DNA from: Candidatus Poribacteria bacterium
GTDB lineage: Bacteria > Poribacteria > WGA-4E > PCPOR2b
DNA length: 44,055 bases
Assembly (NCBI GenBank): GCA_003635265.1
Contig: PYIZ01000023.1
Location: 6,847 to 50,901 of the forward strand
Reading direction: 5' to 3'
Part shown: positions 16,251-24,481 of the stretch, piece by piece
Layout: every line of letters starts with the position of its first letter
Numbering within the stretch: position 1 is the first letter of the stretch
The notes under the pieces: generated by a model
What the model was told of the DNA's origin: nothing
The model's input: the letters and a program-made list of their open reading frames with translations, nothing else
Databases searched by the model: none
Program-made: the position numbers and the translations under genes

Positions 16251-17918
16251 TTACTTTTCCTCCAAGATAATCTGAATTTCGGCATCGACAGCATCATGGT
16301 TAAAAGTGATACCGGCGGTGATTAATCCAAGTGCTTCCAATGGAGATATGTTATCCGTTATACGTCGAATCAGTTTTGGGTCAATCAACTGTGAAAGTAG
16401 CAAAGCGGCAACCGGAGGCAGACGCTTCAATTCTGGAATCAAAAGATTTGGCTGAATCTGGATATGGCTGTGGCTTGGGCGATTTAAGAGATCAGGCATT
16501 TTCGTGTGAACCAGCGTGGCCGCCTGCCCGGTAAAGGCGTTGATAGCAGACTCCACTCCATCGAGCGGTGTGCCGATGACCCAGTAGTTATCAAGGAGCG
16601 CATATCCACCGTTTAGACTGAAGATTAAACCAAATTGGAGTTGTATCGGCTGTAATTCAACCCCTTGGTGCTTTATCGGAGCCAGAAATCGAAGCGGTTT
16701 ACCCTTGCGAGTGATTTTAGTTCGCTTGAGTTCTGTTAAAGCAGCTTCTAAGTTCGCTCGGTCCTGAATCGGGAAAATCAAAAGCATCGGGGGCACCAGC
16801 GCGGGGACGGGGGCACGCGCCGGGGAAGGGAGCAGTACCAACGCAGTTCTAGCTTCAAGATGACGTAATAAATCAATCCCACTTCGCTGATATTTCAAGG
16901 ATAAATTCGCCTTCACCTGTTGCCACAACTCTGTGAGGTTTGCATCACTGTTTGCAATCAGAATTGTGGTCGTTGTAGGAAGAATTGAGAACAGTTTTTC
17001 ATCTGTCGGTCGCGGGGGTTGTCGGGGTTGCGAATTGGTGTTCCTAATCATTCGATGTTGCGAGTAGATAACGCCATCCTCGTAGCGATTGCTGAACGTC
17101 CACACATCGATTCCCTGCAATAATGATTTGAGGGATTGGTCAAACTTAACAACTTCAGTAAGTTTGGCAGGGTTGACATAAATAGTGTTACGAGCGGTGT
17201 CATACTGTTTGCTCAGATAGTCTCCCGTCGCCACTAGCTCCGATTTATCGGAGTCCTCGGAACGGGACGCGGTAAAACCTTGCTTCTGTTCGGCGTAGAT
17301 GTCAATCGTATCCTGAATCAAAGATTTATCTGTTGCTAACAGACCAATCTTGCCAATAAAGGCATAACTGAAATCTTCCGGATAACCTGTGATGGTGTTG
17401 ATATCCAGTTTTCTATAACTCTCTTTCAACCGTTTATATTTGGGGTTGATGGGACCTGTCGCAGTGAGCGTCGCAATTTCCAGCTTCTCCTGCGCTCCAA
17501 GAGCACTGACGAGCAGAAATGAGATTTTGCCGCCTCGATTATAAACACTTAAGATTGCTTCTTCACCTAGGTATCCTTGAAGCCGCTTGAGATCCAATTT
17601 ACCTCCCATTTCCAACTCCCACCGCTGCTTCTGATACATGAGCCGCCGCCACCAGAGTTCCCTTCGAATTTCTCCAAGAATAGGCATCTGTGCGGTCCGC
17701 TTCCCAAATTCGCTCCGTTGAAACGTCTCGACGAAACTTCCCAAGTCCTTTACGCTGACATAGCAGATCGGCGCACTGGGGAGAAGGGCAATGAGGCTCT
17801 GATCCGGCTCCCAAAGAGATGTCTGGCGATAAATCAGCGCAATCAGGACAAGGAGGAGGACAATTGCGCCGAAGATAATAAGTTGCGTTTTAGAGGGTCG
17901 AAATCTTATTCGTGGCAA
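16251..17918 (-). CDS. DUF3352-domain protein with N-terminal membrane anchor
   Basis: The 555-residue product has an N-terminal hydrophobic segment (about residues 12-28; LIIFGAIVLLLVLIALIY). A long extracytoplasmic region of DUF3352 type follows, marked by LIALLPSAPICYVSVKDLGSFVETF and later FSILPTTTTILIANSDANLTELW. Its function is unknown; related proteins are anchored envelope proteins. The residues RSEDSDKSELVATG (about 215-228) come from a 30-bp palindromic repeat at 17238-17267 read antisense to the copy in the HyuA gene. The frame starts with TTG at 17918 and no good ribosome-binding site is seen, so the exact start is uncertain. Confidence 0.8.
   Translation of the reverse strand: MPRIRFRPSKTQLIIFGAIVLLLVLIALIYRQTSLWEPDQSLIALLPSAPICYVSVKDLGSFVETFQRSEFGKRTAQMPILGEIRRELWWRRLMYQKQRWELEMGGKLDLKRLQGYLGEEAILSVYNRGGKISFLLVSALGAQEKLEIATLTATGPINPKYKRLKESYRKLDINTITGYPEDFSYAFIGKIGLLATDKSLIQDTIDIYAEQKQGFTASRSEDSDKSELVATGDYLSKQYDTARNTIYVNPAKLTEVVKFDQSLKSLLQGIDVWTFSNRYEDGVIYSQHRMIRNTNSQPRQPPRPTDEKLFSILPTTTTILIANSDANLTELWQQVKANLSLKYQRSGIDLLRHLEARTALVLLPSPARAPVPALVPPMLLIFPIQDRANLEAALTELKRTKITRKGKPLRFLAPIKHQGVELQPIQLQFGLIFSLNGGYALLDNYWVIGTPLDGVESAINAFTGQAATLVHTKMPDLLNRPSHSHIQIQPNLLIPELKRLPPVAALLLSQLIDPKLIRRITDNISPLEALGLITAGITFNHDAVDAEIQIILEEK
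17238..17267 (+). repeat. In-frame palindromic repeat, copy 2 (inside the DUF3352 gene)
   Basis: CTCCGATTTATCGGAG (17238-17253) is a perfect 7-bp hairpin with loop TT, followed by TCCTCGGAACGGGA. It matches the copy at 12803-12832 at 28 of 30 positions. The host gene is on the minus strand, so the element is translated in the opposite sense, yet stays in frame. Confidence 0.8.
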
Positions 17919-17982
17919 AGGGAATTAGATATACGAAGAAGATTGAAGGTTGATAATCCGGTTGAATTAATGTCCAAAATCT

Positions 17983-18011
17983 TTTACAATAAACACACGG
18001 TCTAATATACC
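17983..18011 (+). promoter_or_regulatory. Candidate promoter for the Gfo/Idh/MocA gene
   Basis: TTTACA (17983-17988), a 17-bp spacer and TATACC (18006-18011) lie about 70 bases upstream of ATG 18079, in the divergent spacer with the DUF3352 gene. Confidence 0.4.
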
Positions 18012-18078
18012 ATTACCCACAGGCAACGTCAAGCCCGAAAGCAAATCAGGATTGACCTGATTGGATTCAGGAGGTCGT

Positions 18079-19275
18079 ATGGAAACCTATCGTGTCGCAA
18101 TTTTAGGATGTCGTGGACGGGGCACCGCCGCAGGTCGTGCCTATCACGCCCATCCACGTACCGAAGTGGTCGCATTGTGTGATCTAGTTCAAGAACGACT
18201 CGACACCCTCGGTGACGAGTTAGGTGTCGCTGCACGGTTTACTGACTTGGACGAGATGATTGTCCAGACCCAACCCGACCTTGTGGCTATCCCGACGGGG
18301 ACAGAGTTCCATTATCCCCTTTGTATGCGCGTGTTGGAACACGGCGTCCATATTGAAGTTGAAAAACCGATGTGTGTTGACCTTGAAGGCACCACTGCGG
18401 TGATGGCAAAGGCGAAAGAGAAGGGGGTTCGCGTGGCGGTGCATCATCAGGGGCGCGTCGGTGCGTTCATGCGGGCGATGCACAAGGCGTTCACCGAAGG
18501 AGCAATTGGCGAACTCCGTTACATCAATAGCCGCGGCAAAGCCTACTACGGTGGTTTGGGGTTGATGAACATCGGCACACATCAATTGAACAATATGTTG
18601 AAATTTGCGGGTCATTGTCGCACTGTTTCCGCTGTTGCACTGACCGACGGTCATCCTATCACACCCAAAGATGTTGTCCCGTCCCCGCTCGGAATGGGGA
18701 CGATTGCGGGAGAATCGATCACCGCGACGCTGCACTTCGACAACGGTGTCACCGCCAATCTGCTGCAGCACCGTTTTCCGGGTGGCACGAATCCGGTGAT
18801 GGAAATCGTCGGCACCGAAGGAAAACTATTCGGTTCAGCGTGTCTGCTCATCAAAGGCGGCGCATGGCATCTGTCGCAACCTGTCTACATTCCAGAGGGA
18901 AAGCCTGATCAATGGGAACCGCTGGAACCGGTTTATCCAGAACACTACGACCGTTCAAGTGCCGACTTATCGGCATTCCGCTTCGCGGAACCAGCCAAGA
19001 TAGATGATTACTGGTTCGTTGAAGAGTACGTTTCCGCCTTAGACCAAGACCGAGACCATGAGTGCAGCGGTGCAGAGGCACATCACATCGTGGGTATTAT
19101 GATGGGGATTTTTGAGTCGGCGGCGTATGGCAAACGGGTTGACCTACCACAAAAATGCCTTGAGCATCCACTGCTTCGATGGCGACGTGAAGAAGGATTA
19201 GCGCCACCTGAAGCGATGCCCCGTGACTATAACGAATGGCTAGCAGCGGAAGATCAGCGACTCGGACGAAAATAG
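18079..19275 (+). CDS. Gfo/Idh/MocA family oxidoreductase
   Basis: The 398-residue product starts with a Rossmann NAD(P) fold (YRVAILGCRGRGTAAGRAY) and has the family EKP motif (residues 95-97, HIEVEKPMCVD), with the C-terminal substrate domain following. Such enzymes oxidise or reduce hydroxyls of sugars, inositols or amino sugars, consistent with the sugar-acid genes downstream. The start is ATG 18079, since AGGAGGT lies at 18069-18075; the frame also opens at TTG 18061, which would put that site inside the gene. It is followed by a co-directional enolase-superfamily gene after 56 bases. Confidence 0.92.
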   Translation: METYRVAILGCRGRGTAAGRAYHAHPRTEVVALCDLVQERLDTLGDELGVAARFTDLDEMIVQTQPDLVAIPTGTEFHYPLCMRVLEHGVHIEVEKPMCVDLEGTTAVMAKAKEKGVRVAVHHQGRVGAFMRAMHKAFTEGAIGELRYINSRGKAYYGGLGLMNIGTHQLNNMLKFAGHCRTVSAVALTDGHPITPKDVVPSPLGMGTIAGESITATLHFDNGVTANLLQHRFPGGTNPVMEIVGTEGKLFGSACLLIKGGAWHLSQPVYIPEGKPDQWEPLEPVYPEHYDRSSADLSAFRFAEPAKIDDYWFVEEYVSALDQDRDHECSGAEAHHIVGIMMGIFESAAYGKRVDLPQKCLEHPLLRWRREEGLAPPEAMPRDYNEWLAAEDQRLGRK

Positions 19276-19331
19276 GTAGTTTTCACTCATTTTCTTAGTA
19301 GGGAAACCTCTCCGCAACAGAAGGAAATTTA

Positions 19332-20492
19332 ATGAAAATCGAACAGATCGAAATATATCCACTTGAAGCAAAATTATCGAAACCGTTCGGATGGTCTCAG
19401 CGATGGACAAACGCACGGGTGCAAGCCGTGGTAAAGATCACCGCTGATGACGGGACGTACGGTTGGGGCGAAAGTGGTGACGCACGGACGATGGAGTTCC
19501 TTGCCCCACTGCTCATCGGCAAAGACCCTCGACGCACAGAGACAATTTGGCAGATGATATATGAGCTTGGATATCAAAGTCACGGTTTCGCAGGACCGCA
19601 GACGCTTGCCATCAGTGCATTTGACATGGCACTGTGGGATATTGCTGGAAAAGCAGCCGGATTGCCGGTATGTGAGTTGCTAGGCGGTAGTGTACGGGAC
19701 CGTATCCCTGTATACGCCACTGGACTCTACTACACGGAGGACGATTTTCCAGATGCCTTGACCGAAGAGGCGCTTGGATACGTTCAGGCTGGCTTCACGG
19801 GGATGAAAATGAAGATTGGTGGCAAGCCAGTTGATGAGGATATTGAGCGGGTGTATCACCTTCGTGAAGCGCTCGGTCCGCAAACACATCTCATGGTGGA
19901 CGCAAACGAGGCTTATAGCCCAACAACGGCTGTCATGGTGGCTCAAAAACTTGCCGACGCAGACCTAATGTGGTTTGAAGAACCGTGTGGATCTTACAAT
20001 GATGGGGGCAATCTACTTGTTCAACAATTGGGTTTGATGCCGATCGCTGGCGGCGAAAGCCTGAAGTCACGGTATGAGTTTGCCGAACGCCTCGCTAGCC
20101 GTATGTTCGACATTATTCAGCCGGACATCGCTATCGCCGGTGGGGTGTCAGAGATGTTCAAGCTCGGTCACATGGCAAACGCCTTTGGCATCCACTTCAA
20201 TCCGCACTTTTGGGGAACTGGTATCAGCCTGTCAGCGACACTGCATGTGTTGGCTTGTCAGCCGTCGAACCCACCCTCCGACTGTCCCGAACCCTATATC
20301 AATCAATCCGTTATGGAGTTTGATCGGACGCCCCATCCGATTCGAGAGAACCTCACAGATCCAATTTTTGATCAGGTGGATAGCCACATCCCAGTCCCGA
20401 CAACTCCGGGGCTAGGAATCGAGGTGATTGAAGAAGAAGCACGCCGGTTCTTGGACTGGGGACTAAGTTCTCCCATTCGAGTTACCGCTTGA
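19332..20492 (+). CDS. Mandelate racemase/muconate lactonizing enzyme family protein (sugar-acid dehydratase-like)
   Basis: The 386-residue enolase-superfamily enzyme shows K159-M-K161 (GMKMKIGG), metal ligands D190 (MVDANEAY), E216 (WFEEPCG) and E242 (IAGGESL), D265 in IIQPDIA, and H292 in HFNPHFWG. The KxK, D-x-x and H set fits sugar-acid dehydratases of the mandelate racemase subgroup. It is not close to the other enolase-superfamily gene at 15084 (different motif contexts), so the two probably act on different substrates. AGAAGGAAATTTA precedes the ATG. It likely forms an operon with the Gfo/Idh/MocA gene. Confidence 0.92.
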   Translation: MKIEQIEIYPLEAKLSKPFGWSQRWTNARVQAVVKITADDGTYGWGESGDARTMEFLAPLLIGKDPRRTETIWQMIYELGYQSHGFAGPQTLAISAFDMALWDIAGKAAGLPVCELLGGSVRDRIPVYATGLYYTEDDFPDALTEEALGYVQAGFTGMKMKIGGKPVDEDIERVYHLREALGPQTHLMVDANEAYSPTTAVMVAQKLADADLMWFEEPCGSYNDGGNLLVQQLGLMPIAGGESLKSRYEFAERLASRMFDIIQPDIAIAGGVSEMFKLGHMANAFGIHFNPHFWGTGISLSATLHVLACQPSNPPSDCPEPYINQSVMEFDRTPHPIRENLTDPIFDQVDSHIPVPTTPGLGIEVIEEEARRFLDWGLSSPIRVTA

Positions 20493-20515
20493 TTCACTAC
20501 GTTCAAGAGTTAAGT

Positions 20516-20617
20516 GTAGGTTGGGTTGAACGACATTGATAAGAAAAAACCATGCGTTACACTGAATTTTCGATGTTATATGGTGCCTGAACCTGCTTCA
20601 ATCTAGTGAAACCCAAC
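20516..20617. repeat. MITE-like repeat, half-length copy
   Basis: It begins GTAGGTTGGGTTGAACGA (20516-20533) and ends AGTGAAACCCAAC (20605-20617). The two ends are imperfect inverted repeats, and both ends recur in the nested element at 42871-43093 with about the same distance between them. It lies in the 258-bp spacer between the enolase-superfamily gene and the glycosidase-like gene. Confidence 0.65.
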
Positions 20618-20649
20618 ACTAAAACCAAAGCCCTCATAAACCAACGATT

Positions 20650-20678
20650 TTCACGTTTCACGCATCACGTTTCACGCG
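20650..20678. repeat. Short tandem CACGTTT-type repeat
   Basis: TCACGTTTCACGC occurs twice almost back to back; a related run (TTCACGTTTCACGTTTCACGC) with the same unit occurs at 29817-29837. No coding or hairpin function is apparent. Confidence 0.5.
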
Positions 20679-20750
20679 CTGTCTCTGATGGAGTAATGTA
20701 TCAACAGTTGCAAAATCACATAATTAGTTTTACATATGGAGGAGATAAGG

Positions 20751-22205
20751 GTGACAAGGAAGAAAATTCTGTTTACAGATTGGCGCGATATACAGTGTGG
20801 GGCGGTTGCTTGGTTGACGGCGGAAGGGGAGCATTACCGGGTCAGCACGCCCCCCGAACCACAGGTCCCCATGCGAGCGGAACCTCGGTTGGTGCCCCGT
20901 GGGATCCGTCTGCAGGCGCAACCGGCACGTAAAGCGGGGAAGATGGAACGCTACGGCGGTTGGGGACGCGTCATCTTCGATGGAAAGCAGCATCGCACGT
21001 GGTACATCGAAGTCAATGGGGTGTCAATGTTGGGTTCAGGATCGGTGGCGCATACCGACACCATCACCTCCGTCGCTATCTGTGGGATTAAATCACAAGA
21101 TGGCTATCACTGGAGCGAGCCGACACGCAGCGAAATCAATGTGCCGGGTCAGCGCGGCTTCGACGGGATGACCTTTTTCATCGATCCACACGCCCCCGAA
21201 TCTCAGCGTTACAAGTTCATCTATTGCGCCCAATTTGAAGAGGGGATGTTTCAGTCACATCTCACCGAATATTTCAACCGTCAACCTCGCCATCGGGACG
21301 ACCGAATATCAGGAGAACGACGGTTTGGGATGTTTGCCGCCGTTTCGCCCGATGGGATCAACTGGACGGCGTTGCCCGAACCGTTTATGCTGCATCCAAG
21401 CGATACCGACACCACCGTATTGTGGAACGAAACGCTGGAACGGTATGTGATGTATACCCGCATGATGCGCAACGGACGGCGCTGGATCGGACGGGCGGAA
21501 GCGGAAGACTTCATGCACTGGACGCCTGTGGTGCCGATTATTTGGCCCCGCCTTGAAGACCCGCCGGACTACGATTTCTACCTCAACGGCTACAGTCCCT
21601 ATCCCGAACTGCCAGAATATCAGTTGATGATTCCAATGCTCTACCACCGCTACACCGAACGTAGCGAGGTTCGGCTCTATTCGAGCGAGGATGGTATCGC
21701 GTGGAACCAAATTCCCGGCGGTCCCATTCTGACCCCCGGCGAGTTAGGAGAGTGGGACTGCGAATTTATCGGCACAGGAAAAGACCTCCAGCCCTTTGGT
21801 GCGGATAAGATCGCCATTCCCTATTCCGGGACGATTTACCCACACAAGTTTCCACGTTGGTCCCCGGTTTTTGCCGCAGCGGGCATGGGGTGGGCATACT
21901 GGCAGAAAGACCGGCTCTGTGCGGTGACTACCGACAATGAAGGCGAATTCTGGACTGTACCGATTCTCCCCTCAGGTCGACAGATTCGGCTGAATTTCCG
22001 TGCCCCGATGGCGGGTAATATTGGGGTTGGAATTGAAGGGGTAGCGGGACGTTCTGCGTCCGACTGCGATCCACTCACCGGGGATTGGTCGGACAAGGTT
22101 GTAACGTGGAACGGTCAGTCGGACATCAATGCGCCGGAGGGGAAACCGATTGTCCTGCACCTGAAACTGCGTTCCGCGGAACTCTTCTCCGTTGCATTTG
22201 AATGA
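20751..22205 (+). CDS. Glycosidase-like five-bladed beta-propeller protein (GH43/GH32-like)
   Basis: The product, 484 residues from GTG 20751, has repeated propeller phrases typical of GH43/GH32-like folds: GRVIFDGKQHRTWYIE, AAVSPDGINWTALPEPF, TTVLWNETLERYVMYTRM, RAEAEDFMHWT and VRLYSSEDGIAWNQI. A C-terminal beta-sandwich-like part follows. No signal peptide is seen, so it is probably cytoplasmic. The precise family and substrate are unclear. GGAGGAG at 20738-20744 fits GTG 20751; ATG 20736 would swallow that site. The gene stands between sugar-acid genes and the sulfatase block, suggesting breakdown of a complex polysaccharide. Confidence 0.75.
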   Translation: MTRKKILFTDWRDIQCGAVAWLTAEGEHYRVSTPPEPQVPMRAEPRLVPRGIRLQAQPARKAGKMERYGGWGRVIFDGKQHRTWYIEVNGVSMLGSGSVAHTDTITSVAICGIKSQDGYHWSEPTRSEINVPGQRGFDGMTFFIDPHAPESQRYKFIYCAQFEEGMFQSHLTEYFNRQPRHRDDRISGERRFGMFAAVSPDGINWTALPEPFMLHPSDTDTTVLWNETLERYVMYTRMMRNGRRWIGRAEAEDFMHWTPVVPIIWPRLEDPPDYDFYLNGYSPYPELPEYQLMIPMLYHRYTERSEVRLYSSEDGIAWNQIPGGPILTPGELGEWDCEFIGTGKDLQPFGADKIAIPYSGTIYPHKFPRWSPVFAAAGMGWAYWQKDRLCAVTTDNEGEFWTVPILPSGRQIRLNFRAPMAGNIGVGIEGVAGRSASDCDPLTGDWSDKVVTWNGQSDINAPEGKPIVLHLKLRSAELFSVAFE

Positions 22206-22234
22206 TCTCCTGTGCGAATTTCAAACAGTGAAGG

Positions 22235-24226
22235 TTACTGGCTAACAACCGGAGCATTCACGACCGCCAGAAACTCGGGGTCATGCCGCACGGCCTCGAA
22301 GGCTTCGTCCTCCTCAAAAAAACGCTTAATCGAACCACGCGCTGCACGTCGCCGATCTTCGTGAGCACGCTTGAGGTATTCAAGGCTTGCCTCGCGGTCA
22401 TTGCGGAATTTTAGGGACATCGCTGCTAGCCATGCCATGATCCTTCCCCCGGACGACCACACCCTGACCTCCTCCTGAATATAATCTCGGCGCTGCTCCC
22501 AATGTTGCGCTGCGCGGTGCAATAGGCGGATAGCAGCGTCTCCTTCGCCCACCTCTGCACAACCCAGAGCGAGGCAGGTCGTGGCGATGTGGATCGCTAT
22601 GAAATACTTTCGATTCAGCCAGCGACGGATATCTGCCACACTGCCTCCCGTGGGATAACCTCCCGCGTTTCGGTAAGTCTGCTCTAGCCGTTTGCGCGTT
22701 GTCTCGGTTTCATCGGTGATGCTCGCCAGCGCGGTGTCTCGCTCAATGAGGTAACTCTCAAGGTTGGCTTCGGCTTCAGCAAGAAGGGTCTTCACCTTTT
22801 GATGTTCACCGAGTTGATAATAGGTCGGCGCGAGATGGAGATAGTCCCCCTGCGCCCCAATGAGAAGTGCCTGCTTTTCTGGATCTACTATCTCCGTTTT
22901 TTGGAGCCAGTCAATGAATGCTTCAAAGGTATGAGCTGCTTCTTGATGGCATCCCCATTCGCGCAACGTTTTACCCCGTTCACGCGTGTAGAGTGCGCAG
23001 TGCATCAGTGTGAGTTCATCACCAATCTGGTCGACTAGGTGCTCGGTCTGCTCCAGCCAATTGGCAGCGCGTCCGGTCTTACGGTACGCATCAAAGACGT
23101 GGAAATATGACTCAAGTTGGTCGGTCAGGGTTGCTTTACCGTCAAACCGCTTCAGCAGCGTTTTGTGGGCGTCTACTGCCCGCTTGTGGTCGGCGACGCA
23201 CGGCTCCTGCATCTCGGCGATACTTCTGCACCCAGCGTCAAAACCAGCGCCGAAATCGCCCGTCGTCATGGCAAAGTTCCAAAGCAGATCTACATATTCC
23301 TCACACCGTTGAAACTGATGGTACAGATGCGCCAATGCCCGGACCGTATCGGCATCCCGTGCGCCGAGTCGATAGGCACGGGCGAGTTCGGTACACGCTT
23401 CTTCAATCAACGTGCTATCAACCATTCCATCTGGGGGAGAAAGCTGCTCCTCAATCATCTCCCGTGCGACCATGCCGAGTCCCCGATATGCGGGTGCGTA
23501 GTCCACTTGAACATCTGCGGCGCGTTGGAACTGTTCGCGGGCGCTTTTCCAATTGCCATCGGCAAGATACTGCTCGCCCCGTTTTATCGCCTCTGTGACA
23601 ACCTGTTCGGTAAAGTCTTCTGCCAGAGGTTGACTCTCAATCGTGTTTTCGACCATGCGAATCATCTCCTGCTTCAATCGTTTGCGTGCGTCCGATAATC
23701 GTGTGGTAACCGCTGTCCGTGAAATCCCCAGAAACGTCGCAATCTCAGCGGACTTCATTTCGCGAATATAAGATAGGATCAGAACCTCAGAAGATATATC
23801 AGGCAACGAAATAAGGCAACGCCAGAGCAGTTGACGCAGCTCTACGTGTTCGGCAGTCTGGTCAGGTGTTTTTTCGGCTGCACTGACCTGTAGTAGTTCG
23901 GCTTTGTGTGCTGATTCCGAGGTGTTTTCGAGTAATCCCTCAAAACTCAAATCGTCTCGCTTCTCCCGATAGAGCCACTTATTGGTGAGATTCCGCGCGA
24001 TTCCACACAACCATGCGCCGACTTTTTCCGGTGCGTCGAGGGATTCAATCGACAGATACGCCGTGACAAACGTCTCCGATGTCAAATCTTGGGCTTGATG
24101 GAAGTCCTGCACTTTCGGCAAAATGACGCCGTACACCGCCTTTTTGTATTTTTCGACAAGCGCTGTAAAGGCTGTGGAATCCCCACCTCGGAGGGCATGA
24201 ACGATTTGTAGGTCATCTTGCTCCAA
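22235..24226 (-). CDS. ECF-type RNA polymerase sigma factor fused to a long TPR-like region
   Basis: The 663-residue protein opens with sigma70 region 2 (about residues 10-85; AFTALVEKYKKAVYGVILPK and AWLCGIARNLTNKWL) and region 4 (about 130-185; VLILSYIREMKSAEIATFLG and ISRTAVTTRLSDARKRL). About 460 residues of helical repeats of TPR type follow (GEQYLADGNWKSAREQFQRA; PAYRGLGM). A C-terminal extension may replace an anti-sigma factor by sensing a ligand or protein. TTG 24226 is the start, backed by AAGGGGG seven bases upstream. It is divergent from the sulfatase gene, so it may control that block (inference). Confidence 0.85.
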   Translation of the reverse strand: MEQDDLQIVHALRGGDSTAFTALVEKYKKAVYGVILPKVQDFHQAQDLTSETFVTAYLSIESLDAPEKVGAWLCGIARNLTNKWLYREKRDDLSFEGLLENTSESAHKAELLQVSAAEKTPDQTAEHVELRQLLWRCLISLPDISSEVLILSYIREMKSAEIATFLGISRTAVTTRLSDARKRLKQEMIRMVENTIESQPLAEDFTEQVVTEAIKRGEQYLADGNWKSAREQFQRAADVQVDYAPAYRGLGMVAREMIEEQLSPPDGMVDSTLIEEACTELARAYRLGARDADTVRALAHLYHQFQRCEEYVDLLWNFAMTTGDFGAGFDAGCRSIAEMQEPCVADHKRAVDAHKTLLKRFDGKATLTDQLESYFHVFDAYRKTGRAANWLEQTEHLVDQIGDELTLMHCALYTRERGKTLREWGCHQEAAHTFEAFIDWLQKTEIVDPEKQALLIGAQGDYLHLAPTYYQLGEHQKVKTLLAEAEANLESYLIERDTALASITDETETTRKRLEQTYRNAGGYPTGGSVADIRRWLNRKYFIAIHIATTCLALGCAEVGEGDAAIRLLHRAAQHWEQRRDYIQEEVRVWSSGGRIMAWLAAMSLKFRNDREASLEYLKRAHEDRRRAARGSIKRFFEEDEAFEAVRHDPEFLAVVNAPVVSQ

Positions 24227-24338
24227 TGTATTATCCCCCTTCGTTATATTATGTACCCCAACGACCGAAAATGTCAGCGACTTTTTTCACCTTTTTTGGA
24301 AGACAGTTCTTTTGCCACACTCCCGCTGAAATTGTCCC

Positions 24339-24367
24339 TTGACTTACTCACGCTGTTGGACTAAGAT
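24339..24367 (+). promoter_or_regulatory. Candidate promoter upstream of the sulfatase gene
   Basis: TTGACT (24339-24344), a 17-bp spacer and TAAGAT (24362-24367) lie about 115 bases before the sulfatase ATG. The rest of the divergent spacer (24227-24481) holds no recognisable site. Confidence 0.4.
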
Positions 24368-24481
24368 AAGTGAGGAAGGGCATAATTCAATAAATGTCAT
24401 CGCTGGAAAGGTATTATAAACATAGATTTTAGCACATATCAAAATGATTATAGCGAGCACTCAGACAAAGGAGACAGAAGA

